Positions 1 to 13,127 of a stretch of 64,000 nucleotides of DNA are shown piece by piece. Below the pieces are notes generated by a model. That model saw nothing but the letters and a program-made list of their open reading frames with translations. It did not search any database and had not been told where the DNA came from. A program made the translations under genes and the position numbers. Within the stretch, counting starts at the first letter, position 1, and every line of letters begins with the position of its first letter. Location: positions 9,202,110-9,266,109 of the forward strand of contig CM024177.1 of the NCBI GenBank assembly GCA_013433145.1, read 5' to 3'. This stretch comes from Ascaris suum. Its lineage: Eukaryota; Nematoda; Chromadorea; Rhabditida; Ascarididae.

Positions 1-1119
1 AACCATTCGTCTTTTCATACGTATAATCGAAATAACGAAATAAAACATACGTAAAAGATAGAATAAAAAATTCAAATTATGGAAATTATTTGCATCAGAG
101 CATTTATATGTAGATGAGATTCTTCGTGTGATGTATATAGCCGCTTAACATCGACCACATGTTGTTTACCGCGTCATTTGATGATATTGTTTATGCGCAA
201 ATGCACACATCTATATCGTTCGAAAGGAAACTCACAACTTTTTATAGATTCCAACTTTATGAACTTGAACTTATCACGCATAATTGTGGTCAAATCGTCG
301 ATGAAAAAACTTTTAAATATGCAAATATTGATGTAGTTGGAAGATAGAATATTAAAAATTAGCAATAAATAATAAAATAAATTATATTATTATTAATAAC
401 AAGAAAAAAACTTTTTTTGGAAGTTCTCACTAATATTATCACTAAAAATATCAGTCAGTAATAGATGTGCTTCTCTTTTCAAATACTAATAAAAGTAGAA
501 AAATGTGAGCGATGCATTTTTATCGTCGAAAATTGTTTACGTGAGTTTTGAAGTGCGATTGTTTGATGATGAATGTTTCGTGATGATTTCTGATGTCTAA
601 ATTGGAAGAAAAAATTTCAGCTGCTTTTTTTTCGTCGAGAAAAATTTCTGTCATAGCAGACAGAATGAGGATCACATTTATATAGTTCAGAGATAATTCA
701 TTCGATAAAATTTCAACGCTTTAAATCTCTGAAATTCACCAAAAAAAAAAAAAATAAATTCCCATTTTTATGAGGAAAATAAATTTTAACTGCAATGAGC
801 AATAATCGATAGTATATAGGTGACACATGTTGGCACTTGAAAATTTCTAAATTCGCCAATTGCTGTGGATATTTTCATTTGAAATGGATGTATTCTTTGA
901 ATATTTAATAAATGCGATACATTTTTTTTTCGTAATTTTCCTCAGTGACCGGCCGGTCTGAAATAATAATTTTCATTGAATCACTCTAGCGTAGGCACAA
1001 AATTCGCTGAATTATGCGACATTAATGAATGCATAACATTGCCCCACTCGTCCATCCCCCCCCCCCGTATTCCATTTTTCTATGCAATATTTTTATTCCA
1101 GTATTCCTAAAATATCTAA

Positions 1120-1420
1120 ACGAATTGTAGTTCGGGATCAGCAGTCTACAACTTCGCGACCTTCAAGAACTTCGAGCTGAGAGCTTCGACACGGTTAGAT
1201 ACGTCTTGCGGTATATTGTCTGTTCAGCGCTTGTTTTGGCGTTGTTTGTGTGAGCATATGAGAGCGCGTTACTCACAATCTGACGTCATACGGTGCAATC
1301 GTCTTATTTACGACGACGAATACGGCTCTCTACTCAAATCGCTTTCTTCCTCTCTCTTTACTCGTTGAGTTTTTATTATGCTTTCAATTCTGCTCTCTCC
1401 TTTACTTGTATATATCTAAT
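1120..1420 (+). promoter_or_regulatory. GC-richer promoter-like block with perfect CRE
   Basis: Even-composition sequence in an AT-rich desert. It has TGACGTCA at 1281-1288, several CG dinucleotides, a C/T-rich stretch and TATATATC near 1410. No supported ORF. It could be a promoter for the orphan exon at 3241, 1.8 kb downstream. Confidence 0.35.
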
Positions 1421-2096
1421 AAAATGTTACATTGTCATGCAATCTCTATTATTGACATAGTTTTTTTTTTCTTGTGTTACCGGGCTGGGAATGGTGTGAT
1501 AGAATATTTGCTAATCGGGAAAATGTTTTTTAGTGGGGTGGAGTTTAATTCTTCCTTTCGTTTACCTATATTGCGATGTTGCCATTTATATTGTTTCTCG
1601 TTTATGTCGCTAATTGATCATTCGAGTTGAATAATGATCTCTCCTCCTCTACCCCCCCCCCCCTCTCCCTCTCTCTCTTTTTTGTAATTAAACTTATTCC
1701 CACAATCATTGTTTATATGTGTCTTAAGCATTACCTAATCCACTCACCTGTTAAGTTGTTTACCTGCGATAACTTCACACCTGAATTAACTCGGTCAATT
1801 TAAAACACCCTTACACCTGAAGTCTCTAATTATTATCAATGCTTCTCTCCAATCAATTTTTCAAAAAACTAAAAAAAAAAACTAAATTCTGGAAGAAATT
1901 ACAATGTTTTAATTCCAAATGAACCTAGTAAGGTGAATTTCTGTGTTTAAAAAAAAATTGAATATGGCAAATGAGAACAACTAAAGACATTTACAATTGA
2001 AGCTGCTGTTAAATGTTTTTTACATCATCTAACCTGTTGAATAGATTATCTACATAGAATAAGTATATTTTGATAGCATCTTTTCACCTTAATTGA

Positions 2097-2165
2097 CTCG
2101 CAGGTATCCGATGAGCAAGAGACGAGCCTAAGCCCTTACCCCTTCATGCTACCTTATAACTACAG
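2097..2165 (+). repeat. Dispersed repeat, copy 1
   Basis: About 65 bases around GGTATCCGATGAGCAAGAGA, ending CTTATAACTACA, match 48047-48115 at roughly three quarters of positions. Both copies lie outside the genes. The family is not recognised. Confidence 0.65.
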
Positions 2166-3240
2166 CTAAACGGAAGTGGTAATGATATCAAGAGACACTT
2201 ATTCGTAATGAATGCTTTATCGATTAAAGTAAAAGTAAATAAACACCTTAATTAATTCCATCACTCATATATGTCATCGACAAAAAAATTTCGTCGTTCA
2301 TATTCCGTTGCATAGAAACTTTTTTTTCATCTTTTAAATCCATAAGTTCTTTGGAATCTAATTGATTGTTATAAATTATCGCTTGCAAAATGGCGCTATA
2401 GTTTTGCAATCTTTGCATCAAATTTTGCAATTTTAGATTGCAAAATTGATTGCGAGATTAGATTCTTTGCATAAATATAATATTACTGCAATGCGCTTTA
2501 CAAAATGCAAATTTTTTATTGGAGTATAACAAATGCGATGTTTAAACTATTCGTTGAAATATCATTGTAATAAATAAATATTCTTTAAAATATCGCAAAT
2601 TATTTAATTTTTCATCAATGACTATATTGAATCAAGATCATATAGAATCTAAGAGAACAGAAAAAAAAAAAAAACGACTGAAAAATTTGTTGCGATTGAA
2701 TTCGATGACTCAGATAAATCGTAAAATTTCGACTTATTATTATGATAGTCCTACTTACTAAAAATTTATATTCATTTAAATACTATGAAATTATCGACAA
2801 ATATTTCCCAACTTTTTCTCTTCATCAATAAATATCAAAAAAAATTTTTTTTGAAAAATTGTTTTTAAATAATTTAAAAAATGACAATTTTTTAGCTGTA
2901 AAGTTTTATGAGTACATTTTTAAAAAATACGGGGCATTTCGCTTATCTTATACGGAACTTTTCAGCTCAGTTCAACTCAAAAAAAAAAAAACTGCAGCAA
3001 ATGCCCGAAGAGAAACATTGCATTTATCCCTTTATAATGAATCTCCTCTCAAAAAAAAAGAACTTGCCGGTGTCGAAGAAATTCAGTGAGTTCAGATGCC
3101 ATGAATATCAATATTTTGCATTTGTCTTTTTTTTATATAATTGCATTATTCACCTTGTAATTTACCTGATCTCATATATTGCACGTAATGATTTCTCATA
3201 TTGTACCTGTAGTACATATTTTGGTATTTATCATATTCAG

Positions 3241-3403
3241 CTTATATGGTTATATATGATAGCTGATGATTTTTCCCGTCACGTTGTAAAGATAATATAC
3301 GAATCTCAAAGTATAACCGAGAGAACAGATCGTTTGAAATCAGCTGTAATGACAGACGACATGACATTAGAGCTTCCCAATGAGCAAACTGGTTTCTTGC
3401 TAG
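3241..3403 (+). CDS. Candidate orphan coding exon (possible upstream sma-9 exon or another gene)
   Basis: Bounded by CATATTCAG (3240) and a strong donor ctaG|gtgagt (3404). The open frame includes MIADDFSRHVVKIIYESQSI and then TERTDRLKSAVMTDDMTLEL PNEQTGFLL. Three in-frame ATGs are available. Codon use is richer and less T-biased than the surroundings. It ends in phase 1, which does not join exon 1 at 15286 in the correct frame, so an unseen exon would be needed if it belongs to sma-9. I do not recognise the peptide. Confidence 0.42.
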
Positions 3404-4230
3404 GTGAGTTCCTCTTTTCAACGTTTCAATGCAATAGTTGATGCTTTTAAGTTTTCGTCATAAAATACCGGATGCTTATAGCGCTAAAGAACTCTTTTGA
3501 TCACATACTGTGCAGATCACCCCCCTATAGAATTTACTTACCTATAGAAAGATGTAATCAATGTCATGGAAAGGAAATATATCATCATTGAAAAATAGAA
3601 AATAAGAGAAAAAGATAAAACAATTTCTATTATTTTTAATTTTTACTTTCTATTAATACTTCTAATTATGTTTCATATTAATAGAAGTAAAATTCGTTCG
3701 GTATATTCTATAGCTGAAATACAAACAGAGTTCATATATTCTTCAAATTTGCATATATTTTATAGTATTACCTTGATATATGCATGGTTGGTACATCTCT
3801 CGAATTGTACACTTCTACTAGAACTTTTTACTATTTTCTTTTCACTCATTACCATTATTTGCTGTTCATTTCTAAATGTCGCTATTCCCTTATGTTAGTG
3901 ATGCATTAAACGCAAATAGCTAATCGGTTTTCATAGAATTGATGAGGATAGGATATAAACGTTCTATTAGTATATTGGACTTAAAATCATCGGAGAATAT
4001 TCGAGTTTTCTTTTTCTTTTTGATATCATCGAATCATTGAGATATCAATATGGAGGAAGAGGGGGGGGGGGGGGAAGGAATTCAATTTTGAAATATTACA
4101 ATTATTTATCCTATTTATTGCAATATAAATAAATAAATAGGTGATAATTCCTCGATTTATTTTAATTTCCATTCCTGAAACCAGTCGAATATCTGATGTA
4201 TAATCGAATACCTTCATCCAGTCGTCGAAA

Positions 4231-4303
4231 CCAGTCAAATGAAATATATCCAGTCAAAACCTGAAATATGTCCAGTCAAAACCTGAAATATATCTGGTCA
4301 AAG
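4231..4303 (+). repeat. 22-base tandem repeat
   Basis: Units of CCAGTCAAAACCTGAAATAT plus two bases at 4250-4271 and 4272-4293. A shorter related unit precedes them and a partial unit follows. Looser CCAGTC copies lie just upstream. Confidence 0.8.
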
Positions 4304-4619
4304 TTTTCATCAAAAAAAAAAATTATCAATTTCACCTCAATCGATTTAAATTTTCTAAACTCTAAATAACGATAATAACTAAATTCACTAAAGATAATAG
4401 CAGAGATTATTGATCGCTAATTCTTAACGCTAATTTTCATAAATTTCGACAGGAGATTTTTTTTTTCATTTCAAAGTTTTAACACCTATTCAATCATTTT
4501 CATTATTCAGCTCTTTCTAGTCATTTCATCATTAATAAAATTAAAATTAGTTTCGTTAAGAGGCGGATTTCGACGACAATGTATTAAATGAGCCATCACA
4601 GAAATTCTTTTCATGAAAG

Positions 4620-4666
4620 TCTCTCTCTCTCTTCTCTCTCTCTCTCTCTCCCTCTCTCTCTCTCTC
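4620..4666. repeat. (CT)n microsatellite
   Basis: About 47 bases of CT repeats with two interruptions. Confidence 0.9.
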
Positions 4667-6039
4667 AAAAAAAAGAAAATCTAATATTTGCAATAGAGAT
4701 CTCATAATGTCGTAATGTTTCCGACGTTTTTGCCACTTCATTATTTGACTCTCTAAATTTCATGTTCACCTTTCAACAGCATTTGAAAATTTTTATGAAT
4801 TTAATTTCGCAAAGTAAACTTTTCCGGTTATATCATCGTTAATGAAAGGTCATCCTATTATTGATTGATTAACTTAGTTATCATATTGTAAAGAATTCAA
4901 ATATTAATATCTCTAACATTCATCGTATTCAAATGATTGATTAACGCCTATAGCATAGGGGACTAATTATTTGCATTTTATCAAGAATAAGAGAAGATTA
5001 TGCTTTGAATTTGAAAAAAAAAACAAAAAAAAAAAAATGTAGAGATCAAAAAATGAGCTCTATATCGAAGAAAATATAATAATTCGCTAGTTGATGCATA
5101 AAGTTGATGTTTTCATTAACAAAAAATTGTGTTTAGAAAATTTAATTATCATTGAATGTTATAATATTGTCGACTAATTTAGTTTTTCTTTTCTAATTTC
5201 CACTATAAAAATATTCAATGAATTATTAAGGAAATATTTATTCATATTTATCAATGAATTTTCCATAGTGATATATTCGTTTCGTAACTAAAAAAAAATC
5301 ATCGCCACGTTAAATGTTTCATTTTCTCGCAAGCAAAAAAAAAAAACAAAACTATTTTAGTTTCCGTTACGATAATTTTTCATTAATTCATTTTTGAAAT
5401 TTTTAAAGAAAGCATTGTTTTCTATTTAATAAAAATATTCTCGTAGGAAAAAAAAGATCCAATGAAAGAAACGAATTTTTTTTTTCTTCAAAAAAACAGA
5501 ATGTTGGAAATTTTTTTTCCGGTGTTTTTCTTTCTTTTATGATCTCTTTTAGAATAATATATGCAATCTTATGTTGCCAATAGAGCACTGTTATCGATCG
5601 ATCTATGCCCACATAAGAGTTGCGGGTTTTTTTTTTTTTTTTTTTGCATAGCAACAAATGAATACGTCGATTTTGAGGGGATTTCCACTCGTTAAATTAA
5701 ACAAATTTTTATGGCATCGCGCACAGCAGCGTCACTCTTTTCCACGAATTCGTTTCAAATAGTTTTTTTGTTTTCTGTTGCATTTTCTTCAAAAAAAAAA
5801 TTTTTTTTTTTTTGAATTTTCGAAAGAAACGTAAAATTTGTTTTTCTTGCAGAAATATTTTTTGCAATCATAAAGGAAAATTCGCGTAATTTAAATGTGT
5901 GATTTATGTGCACAAAAATATATTTACATATATTCCAAATGAATATATATAATCGATCGAATGATCGTTTATAAAAGCTGAACGCTTCATATGGTGCTTA
6001 TCTCTTTTTTTTTTTTGATAGAACGAAATATAGGAAATA

Positions 6040-6700
6040 CGCGCGGGAGGGTTGCCACTTAGTTGTTTGGCGCGAGCATTTGAGAATTGTGAGAGCCGGC
6101 TGGCACTAAGAGCGAACATTTGGAAGAATGCGGCACGACTGACGGCGATGTGTATATGCCTGAGCGGGTGTGAGGGGGGTATCAACGAGCGACGACGAAT
6201 CTCTGGAATGAGGCATCAAGGGGCAGCTGGTTACGGTAGTGTGACGTGTCACGCACCGATCACTCGTGGGAACTCGCGCTCGTGACGTCACAATCGATCG
6301 GTGCACCTAAGAGTACACCACTCATCCCTCTACATGTACGTCTTTTATTTCGCTCTCTTCTCAAATACTCTCTCAACAGCTCTAACATAATCGCATCGAT
6401 TCATTTCGATGTTGTGCACAATTTTCTCTGCTTCTCTATAATCGTACTCTATTTGTGGTGCATTCCACGTACAAAGGATGCGTCATTCTCGCAAGCTGTC
6501 TTATTGCGTGCACATTATTTTCTGCACCGGTTGGTTTATCCTCTCATTTTGGCGCATATAATAGCTGTATATATATGTATATTTGCCGAATTTTAGTATA
6601 TGCAAGCAATAGTAATGTGCAATGTGCAGAGAATCATGACGTATGCACGAGAGGGGGAACAACTAAGCGTTCAATGGTGTTGTGCTTTGTGAAGACGAGA
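6040..6700 (+). promoter_or_regulatory. GC- and CpG-rich block with CRE and inverted repeat
   Basis: Richest CpG stretch upstream of sma-9. It contains TGACGTGTCA (6242-6251), TGACGTCA (6283-6290) and an inverted repeat GCACCGATC (6253-6261)/GATCGGTGC (6296-6304). No long ORF with coding character. Likely regulatory or an untranslated first exon. Confidence 0.4.
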
Positions 6701-8708
6701 GAGAGAGAGAGAGATCGATGCAGGACGCCTCGTCGAACAGGTTTTTCATTGCTTATGCCTCTTTCTTCGAGCAGCCGCCTTCTTTTGCTTGGTGCATATA
6801 TGAACTCTGGTTTGAAAGTTGTGCAATACGTTACCATATGCTGCACTTAGCATCTCACAACGATTTTCCGCATTTTATTTGCTATTTTCATTTCCTTCGC
6901 TTTTTCTTGTAATAGAAACCATTTGAAATTCATTTTCAATATTGTTTGATTGTTTTTGATTGGTTAATCACCGTGCTGATCACGATTGAACCAACGAAAC
7001 AATCCCCTCCCCCTCTTTTTTTTAAAGTAGTTGGATTTTTTTTTCTAATTATACAACGATTCTAATGCTACTCGTGCTATGGAGTATAAGAAATAATGAA
7101 CGTCGCCTTTTGCGTTATGTATCGTTGAATTTTCTTTCATTTTATTTAAGTTTTATTTCATTTATTCTTTTTCCTTTACTTTTTTTTTTTTTTTTTGAAG
7201 AGACTGCATTTGCATATTATGATCAATTGATGCGATATTCTACTTGTGATGTATTTTCAATAAAAATGGCTGTTTTAAAATGTGACAGGTTGGAGAAGCA
7301 CCTTAGAGAGGGATCATTTTCACGTGTGCATAATAATCGAGCAGAACCTGTCGACAAGCAATGAACGCACTCTCACTACGCATCAATGTTTACTTATTGT
7401 GTTGGGGGGGGAATGTGAAAGGCCGACGGAAATCGCTTTTCAACTCCTCGCTGCACTGATAGCAAATGAAAGAATACCGTTGATATTTGCATTTGATGTT
7501 TCGATATGATTCCTTATCGCTAAGAGGGAAGAGTATCTATCGGATGAGTTTATAAACTGAGAAGAGAAATGTTGTTTGGAAACGTATAATCGGAAAGACT
7601 CCACTAAAGTGGGATTGTCTCATCTCATATCAAGCCGATAGGAAGAACAGTAAATGGTAGATTCTTCGAAGGAAATTTCAATGCTCTAGCGATTTATTGC
7701 CTATTCACTTTGATTCGTCATGTTCGTAGTTGATTTCGCTTCCTATGAGATTAAAAATTTAAGTATTCATGGGAAGTAATTCTTCGATAATTGATGATAA
7801 TAGGTAATATATGCGATATCAGTTTTTTTTTGCCCCCCAAAAACAGAACATAAAGCAAATCGACCACTCTGCAAAATGTTAGATAATATAATAAAGATGA
7901 AAGTGAGAAATAATTGTTCGAAATGAAAAGAAAACAAGTAATAAGAATTATATGAGATCATTGCTATTGAGTAATATTCTACTTTCATGGGAGTTTTTTT
8001 TTTTTTTTTGTAAAGTTACGCCTAAGAAAAAAAAATTTTTTTTTCGATTTTATTAATGAATTTTTTTATTCTATGTTTCAATGATTTCTTTATATTTATA
8101 AATTATTCTCTTTCAAATATTTGAACATTTTTTTAAAAACAAATATAGGATGCAATCTATCATTGAGAGAGATTAAAAATTACATATTTATTTTATTTCG
8201 TTGAATATATTTGTTGAAATTATTTCATTAGAAAATTACATTCTCATAAAGTTTATTTATTATTGCTTTATAGATTTTATTTAATGAGTAATATTTTTAT
8301 GGATTTTTTTCTCCAATTTATTTAATTATTTAATTCATTGTATTTCATATTTTAATTACCTTTTTTTTTTTGAAAGATATACCTCATAATTATATATGGA
8401 ATAAAAAATTCAAAAACTCAAACAAAATTTCCATTTATTATCGTTTTTATTGAGTCGTTCATATGAAACGATCCATATGCTCGTTGATATAACATTAGGA
8501 AATGATGATTTTTATCTTATTTGATTTTCCTTGTTACGCACATTTCGGGTGCAAATTCGATCTAGTTCAGTGATGTCATGATCGTGGGCATTTAATTTTT
8601 TTTTTGTTTCAATGTCTGCTTCTTTCAATGAGTTGATCAGATCGTATTGATTGATCGATCAATAATGCTATAGCCCACGTGCATTTTTAATCACGATGGA
8701 GCGGGTGG

Positions 8709-8724
8709 TGGGGGGGGGGGGGGG
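8709..8724 (+). repeat. Poly-G tract (G15)
   Basis: G-rich run within GGGTGGTG…AGGGAGGCGGG; could form a G-quadruplex. Other 5' tracts are at 4061-4074 (G14), 1652-1663 (C12) and 1056-1066 (C11). Confidence 0.9.
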
Positions 8725-8819
8725 AGGGAGGCGGGTATTAGAATGGAACTGATCAGTTAATCGATATTAGTGCATGAGATCTTAGTGAAAAGTCTTTATA
8801 TCCCACCACTTACAATTGT

Positions 8820-9280
8820 AGAATTCAGCAATGAGTCGACAACAGACCGGCAACACATTCAAACATTGTGGTGTGTGCGATTTTCCCATGCTATATCGCG
8901 TCAGACGTATTCCCTCATCGTTGTTGTATAGTTGTGTATATGTGTGTGTGAGAGATAGAGAGAAAGAGACTAGAAGAGAGAAAGTGATAGAGACAATGAA
9001 AGAGAAGGGCTGTGCCATTTGTTGGTGTGTATGTCTATGCGGTTAGAGAGTAATCGTCGCTTGTTTGGTAGAGACTTGAATTCTGCAATGCTCTCTATTC
9101 ACGTCGATAGTTTGACGTACATTTCATTTGTGTTGCTGGTTGGTGCTCTATTTTGAGCCGTATTCTCGTTCGCGCTTATTCATTGGTATTGGCAACGGCA
9201 CGAGTATCAACTTGTCCCGCTTAGACAGCATTCGTTGCTGACAAACGGCTTCTAGCAAGCTATACGTTGTCTCACGCTCA
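8820..9280 (+). promoter_or_regulatory. Even-composition block, possible promoter or untranslated exon
   Basis: Mixed composition with many CG dinucleotides, unlike the flanks. A 71-codon frame opens at 8831 (MSRQQTGNTF…) but turns into a GA-repeat translation, so coding is doubtful. Confidence 0.3.
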
Positions 9281-10241
9281 ATTCATCTATTCTTTAAATT
9301 GTCTCTTCTTTATGTCTATTATTTCAATTATTTCCGACTGTTTACAACGTCTGTGATATTTGTTAAATGTTTTGTCGTTATTTTATTATCAATCTAAATT
9401 TGAATTTTTTTGAGGAATTTTTTTATTTATTTTCTTTTTTCTGTTGAAATATTTTATTAGAATTGAACGGAATTAATTGTATGTTGAATAAGAGTAGGAA
9501 TATTTGCATTAAGTTCCGTGTCAAGGTTAATTGTTTGGATTTAATAAGAGCGATATTGCTCAAATTGAATCTATTATTTATTGTGTTAAGCGATCATAAG
9601 TGGAGTAAAATAATTTGAGTTTATGATACGATGTTTGCTTTCTGTTTATTTTCAACAATTGTTTTTGGATTTTTATGAATAAATATTGAATTATTATTAC
9701 TCAAATAATAAGATTATTCAATATTATTAGAGGGTTATTCAAAAATATTGCATTTTGTATGCATCAATGAGTTATCTTTTTTTTTGGAAGTAAAGGAAGT
9801 GAATTACATATAATTAATAATGTTATTTACGATATGCACATTTTTCTTTATGTATACGAATAGAAACATTTCGTGTCGATTGAAAACAAATACATTGCTG
9901 CATTCCTATATCGAATTTGATGAATTTTAATTGTTGATTTATTTTGATTTATTGATTTTTTTCTCAGCAAATGACGTCATCTGTTGATATCTGCTACTCA
10001 CGATTAATATTTTCACATTATAATTATTTATTGATGACAGATGTTTGTTGAGATTAATCGAAAATTTTATTACACGTTTAACTTCCTCCTTTCTTCAAAA
10101 TCGTATTATTAGTGCTTAATGAGTTAGCTCGCTAACAACATTATTTATCGATGCATTATATCCCCTCTCTCCCATCGTTCTTTCTATTCTTTTTTCTCTC
10201 TCTCTGCTTTTTTTTCTCGCCTCATATATTTTATCTGTATA

Positions 10242-10363
<122 letters not shown>

Positions 10364-12576
10364 CAGATATATATATATCTGTTATTCTAGAGCAGTGTTA
10401 TCCTAGAGCAGGACCATCTTCCTTAAGCAGCACAAAAATTACAAACACCTTTGACCGTAGAGTTTATACAAGATGTATGAATTTGCCATCGGACTGGGAA
10501 TCCAGTAGAAAAGTATTCGCAAAGGAATACATGAATATGAATACACGAATATGACCGTTCCATTTCAGCTCGCTTTGCAGATATGCCCTCTTGTCTTTTC
10601 GACGATACAATATGGGCACATCTTCATAGAGAATTATTTGCAGATGAGTGAACTTATGACTCACCCTTTTCCTTTCATTTTTTTCTCTTCCATTTCACTC
10701 ATGGGAGACGTATCCCTATGGAAGTTCGTAAATTTTGCTCTATCTTTTTTTAATCTTTCGATGTGGACGAGTTTCGTTTCTCGCCGGAAGTTTTTTTTTG
10801 TTAACGGCCTACCTGTTAAGGTGTGTGAAAAGTGAAAGGTATGTTTGTAAGTGAAAAACGACTTTTTTTTTGAAATCTCTTATTTTTCTCTCAGAGAGTT
10901 TGTAATTTCTATGAAAAAAAAACTTCCTAAAGCGTTCATTAAACGCATCTTTATTAGTTAATTAGCATATTCAAAAATTTTTAATCCTCTAATGAATTTT
11001 TTTTTTTTTTTTGATCAATTGGTCGAAGAAAATATTGCTTAGTAAATGTTCTCTTCAAAAAAAAAAAAAAAAAATCCTCAATTATCGATTCGACAATTTT
11101 TCAATCATACCGAAAAATATTCTCGTCTCTAAGAGAGTAATTATTTGATGAAAATTCAAAATACGAAAATTTTCTTCCATTTTGCAAAATTTTCTTCCAT
11201 TTTGCAAAATTTTTTCTCTCCATATTTGGAATTTTTTTCTACGATTAAAAAAAAAATTTTTTTTTGGCATTATCTTTTTAATATTTTTAAACATGAAAAA
11301 ATTTCTGTTATTTTAAATGAATTTCTTATTAAATAACGATTATATTGATGAGATTTTCAATGATGAATGAAAAATTTTAGTTTTCATTAAGGTAAATTGC
11401 AATTTTTTTTTCTCTGAAGTTTTGCAATTTTTATTGTTGCATTGCATTTTTAATTTTGATTTGCAATTTTATTTTATTTTTTTCTTTTTTAAATTGTTTG
11501 TGAATGATGTCTTCATTTATCGTTGAATAAATGAAATGTTTTATTCATTTACCGAAAAGTTCTCAGCATTTTCTTTCTCTTATAAAAATTTCCTTATTAA
11601 ATTTTTTACATCTCCTAAGGAAATATGGTTGAGATTGTATAATTTTTTTTTTTTTTTTTTTTTTTTGCAAATTATCGATTAATAATGATCGTGTTTTTTT
11701 TTTGAGAGAGAGAGAGAGTAATCTGTTTGCTCAAATATGCACTATTTTTTTTCTTCTTGATTTTTCTATCATTTCTCTCTCTCCCATTTCAATGATCTTT
11801 TTATATTCTCATAAGTGATTTAAAATATTGAATGATTTTCTTCATATATATATAAAAATGTAAAATTCTAATGGAATTAATTTCTACATATTTTAATAGT
11901 CGATTACTACAAATATTCTATCGAATTATTCCTATTTATTTCTGATTTTTGCATTATGGACGTTTTTTTTGAAAATGGTTTAATTCGTAGATCAATTTCT
12001 CCAAAAAAAGGAAATTTAATCGAATATTGCAATGCTAGGAATATTCTAATGTGAGAATAGTTTTGATGAATGTGCATTAATCAATCGTAAAATCATAAAT
12101 ATAATAATGTTTTTTTTTTTTTTTTAGAGAAAAGTTGTCGATATTTTCATTTTCACGATTTTATTATTTCTTTGCAATTGTTTATTTTATTTTTGATTCT
12201 TATTTTTGATTTTATTCTTTTTAAACGTTGCAAAAATTTTCATCTTTAAATGTAATTTTTTATTGCTAACAATTTCTTTATTAAATACACTCCTCATATA
12301 TTAAATAATGAGGAGTAAAATTCAAATATTCTTTTTTTTAATAAATGGTTTTCTAATTGAGATTTTTTTTTTCAAGTATAAATGAGTTGGTTATAATATT
12401 GTGTAAGCGATTGATAGAGTGAGATTTTGGTATGGTAGATTTAACGCCATATTCAGATCGATAGATTTTTTTTTTTTTTTGATAGCTGCGATTTATGATT
12501 TCAGTAATGGACTCTTCGTAATTCTAAAATCCACTCGAAACTATTGACTAATTATTGTTAGCTTATTTCTGCATAT

Positions 12577-12620
12577 TTATTTATTTATTTATTTATTTGT
12601 TTATTTTATTTATTTATTAT
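12577..12620 (+). repeat. (TTTA)n microsatellite
   Basis: About eleven TTTA-type units with two interruptions. Confidence 0.9.
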
Positions 12621-13040
12621 TCATTTGTTTACTCTTGTTGAATTCCTTCTCACATTTAGTTATTATTGTTCATTTTTTAATGTGCTTCATATGTCGGAAA
12701 TATGTATCTTTTCTTTCATTAAATATGATGCGTTCTCACGTGAAGACAGATGAGCAATATTCAAAAAAAAATAATGTTCCACCTTTGTATCACTATTAGA
12801 TGTTACGCGAAATTTCACTAATTAATGCATTATGTGCAGCGATGATTGTCGTCAAATTTATCGTTTTTTTTTTTTTTTGCATTGTATAAATTCTTTATTT
12901 CTTAGTCATTTTCATTTTTAAAAAAAAAAATTTCAATGCAAAATGATTTTTTGCGTTATTATTCTTCCGCTTAGTTCCTTCTTCTTTGCTTCATTCTCAT
13001 CATTTTTAACACAAATTGTTTGGTTGATTATTGCAACTGT

Positions 13041-13118
13041 ATTGCAATTGTAATTGAATTACAATTACAATAAACCCTTAAGTCAGTGTAAGACTTAAGT
13101 TAGCGTAATAATTGCAAT
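13041..13118 (+). repeat. Nested inverted repeats before the tandem duplication
   Basis: AATTGTAATT (13046-13055) is mirrored by AATTACAATT (13057-13066). CTTAAGTC (13077-13084) pairs perfectly with GACTTAAG (13092-13099) over a 7-base loop. TTGCAATT occurs on both outer sides. It could fold as a multi-stem structure. Confidence 0.7.
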
Positions 13119-13127
13119 TCATTAATT

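Larger units (their letters stand above)
1..3240. other. AT-rich non-coding sequence at the left edge
   Basis: Apart from the promoter-like block (1120-1420), C tracts and the dispersed repeat, I see only A/T runs. A TTGCAA/TGCAAA-rich patch lies at 2365-2510. No supported gene. Confidence 0.5.

Noticed and set aside
6052..6912. Several overlapping 66-131 codon frames in the GC-rich block
   Set aside because: Open on both strands because of CpG-rich composition; no splice-bounded, protein-like segment. Better read as regulatory.
8831..9046. Frame starting MSRQQTGNTFKHCGVC, at first suggestive of a zinc-binding protein
   Set aside because: After 40 codons it becomes a translation of GA and TG repeats; no donor in a sensible place.
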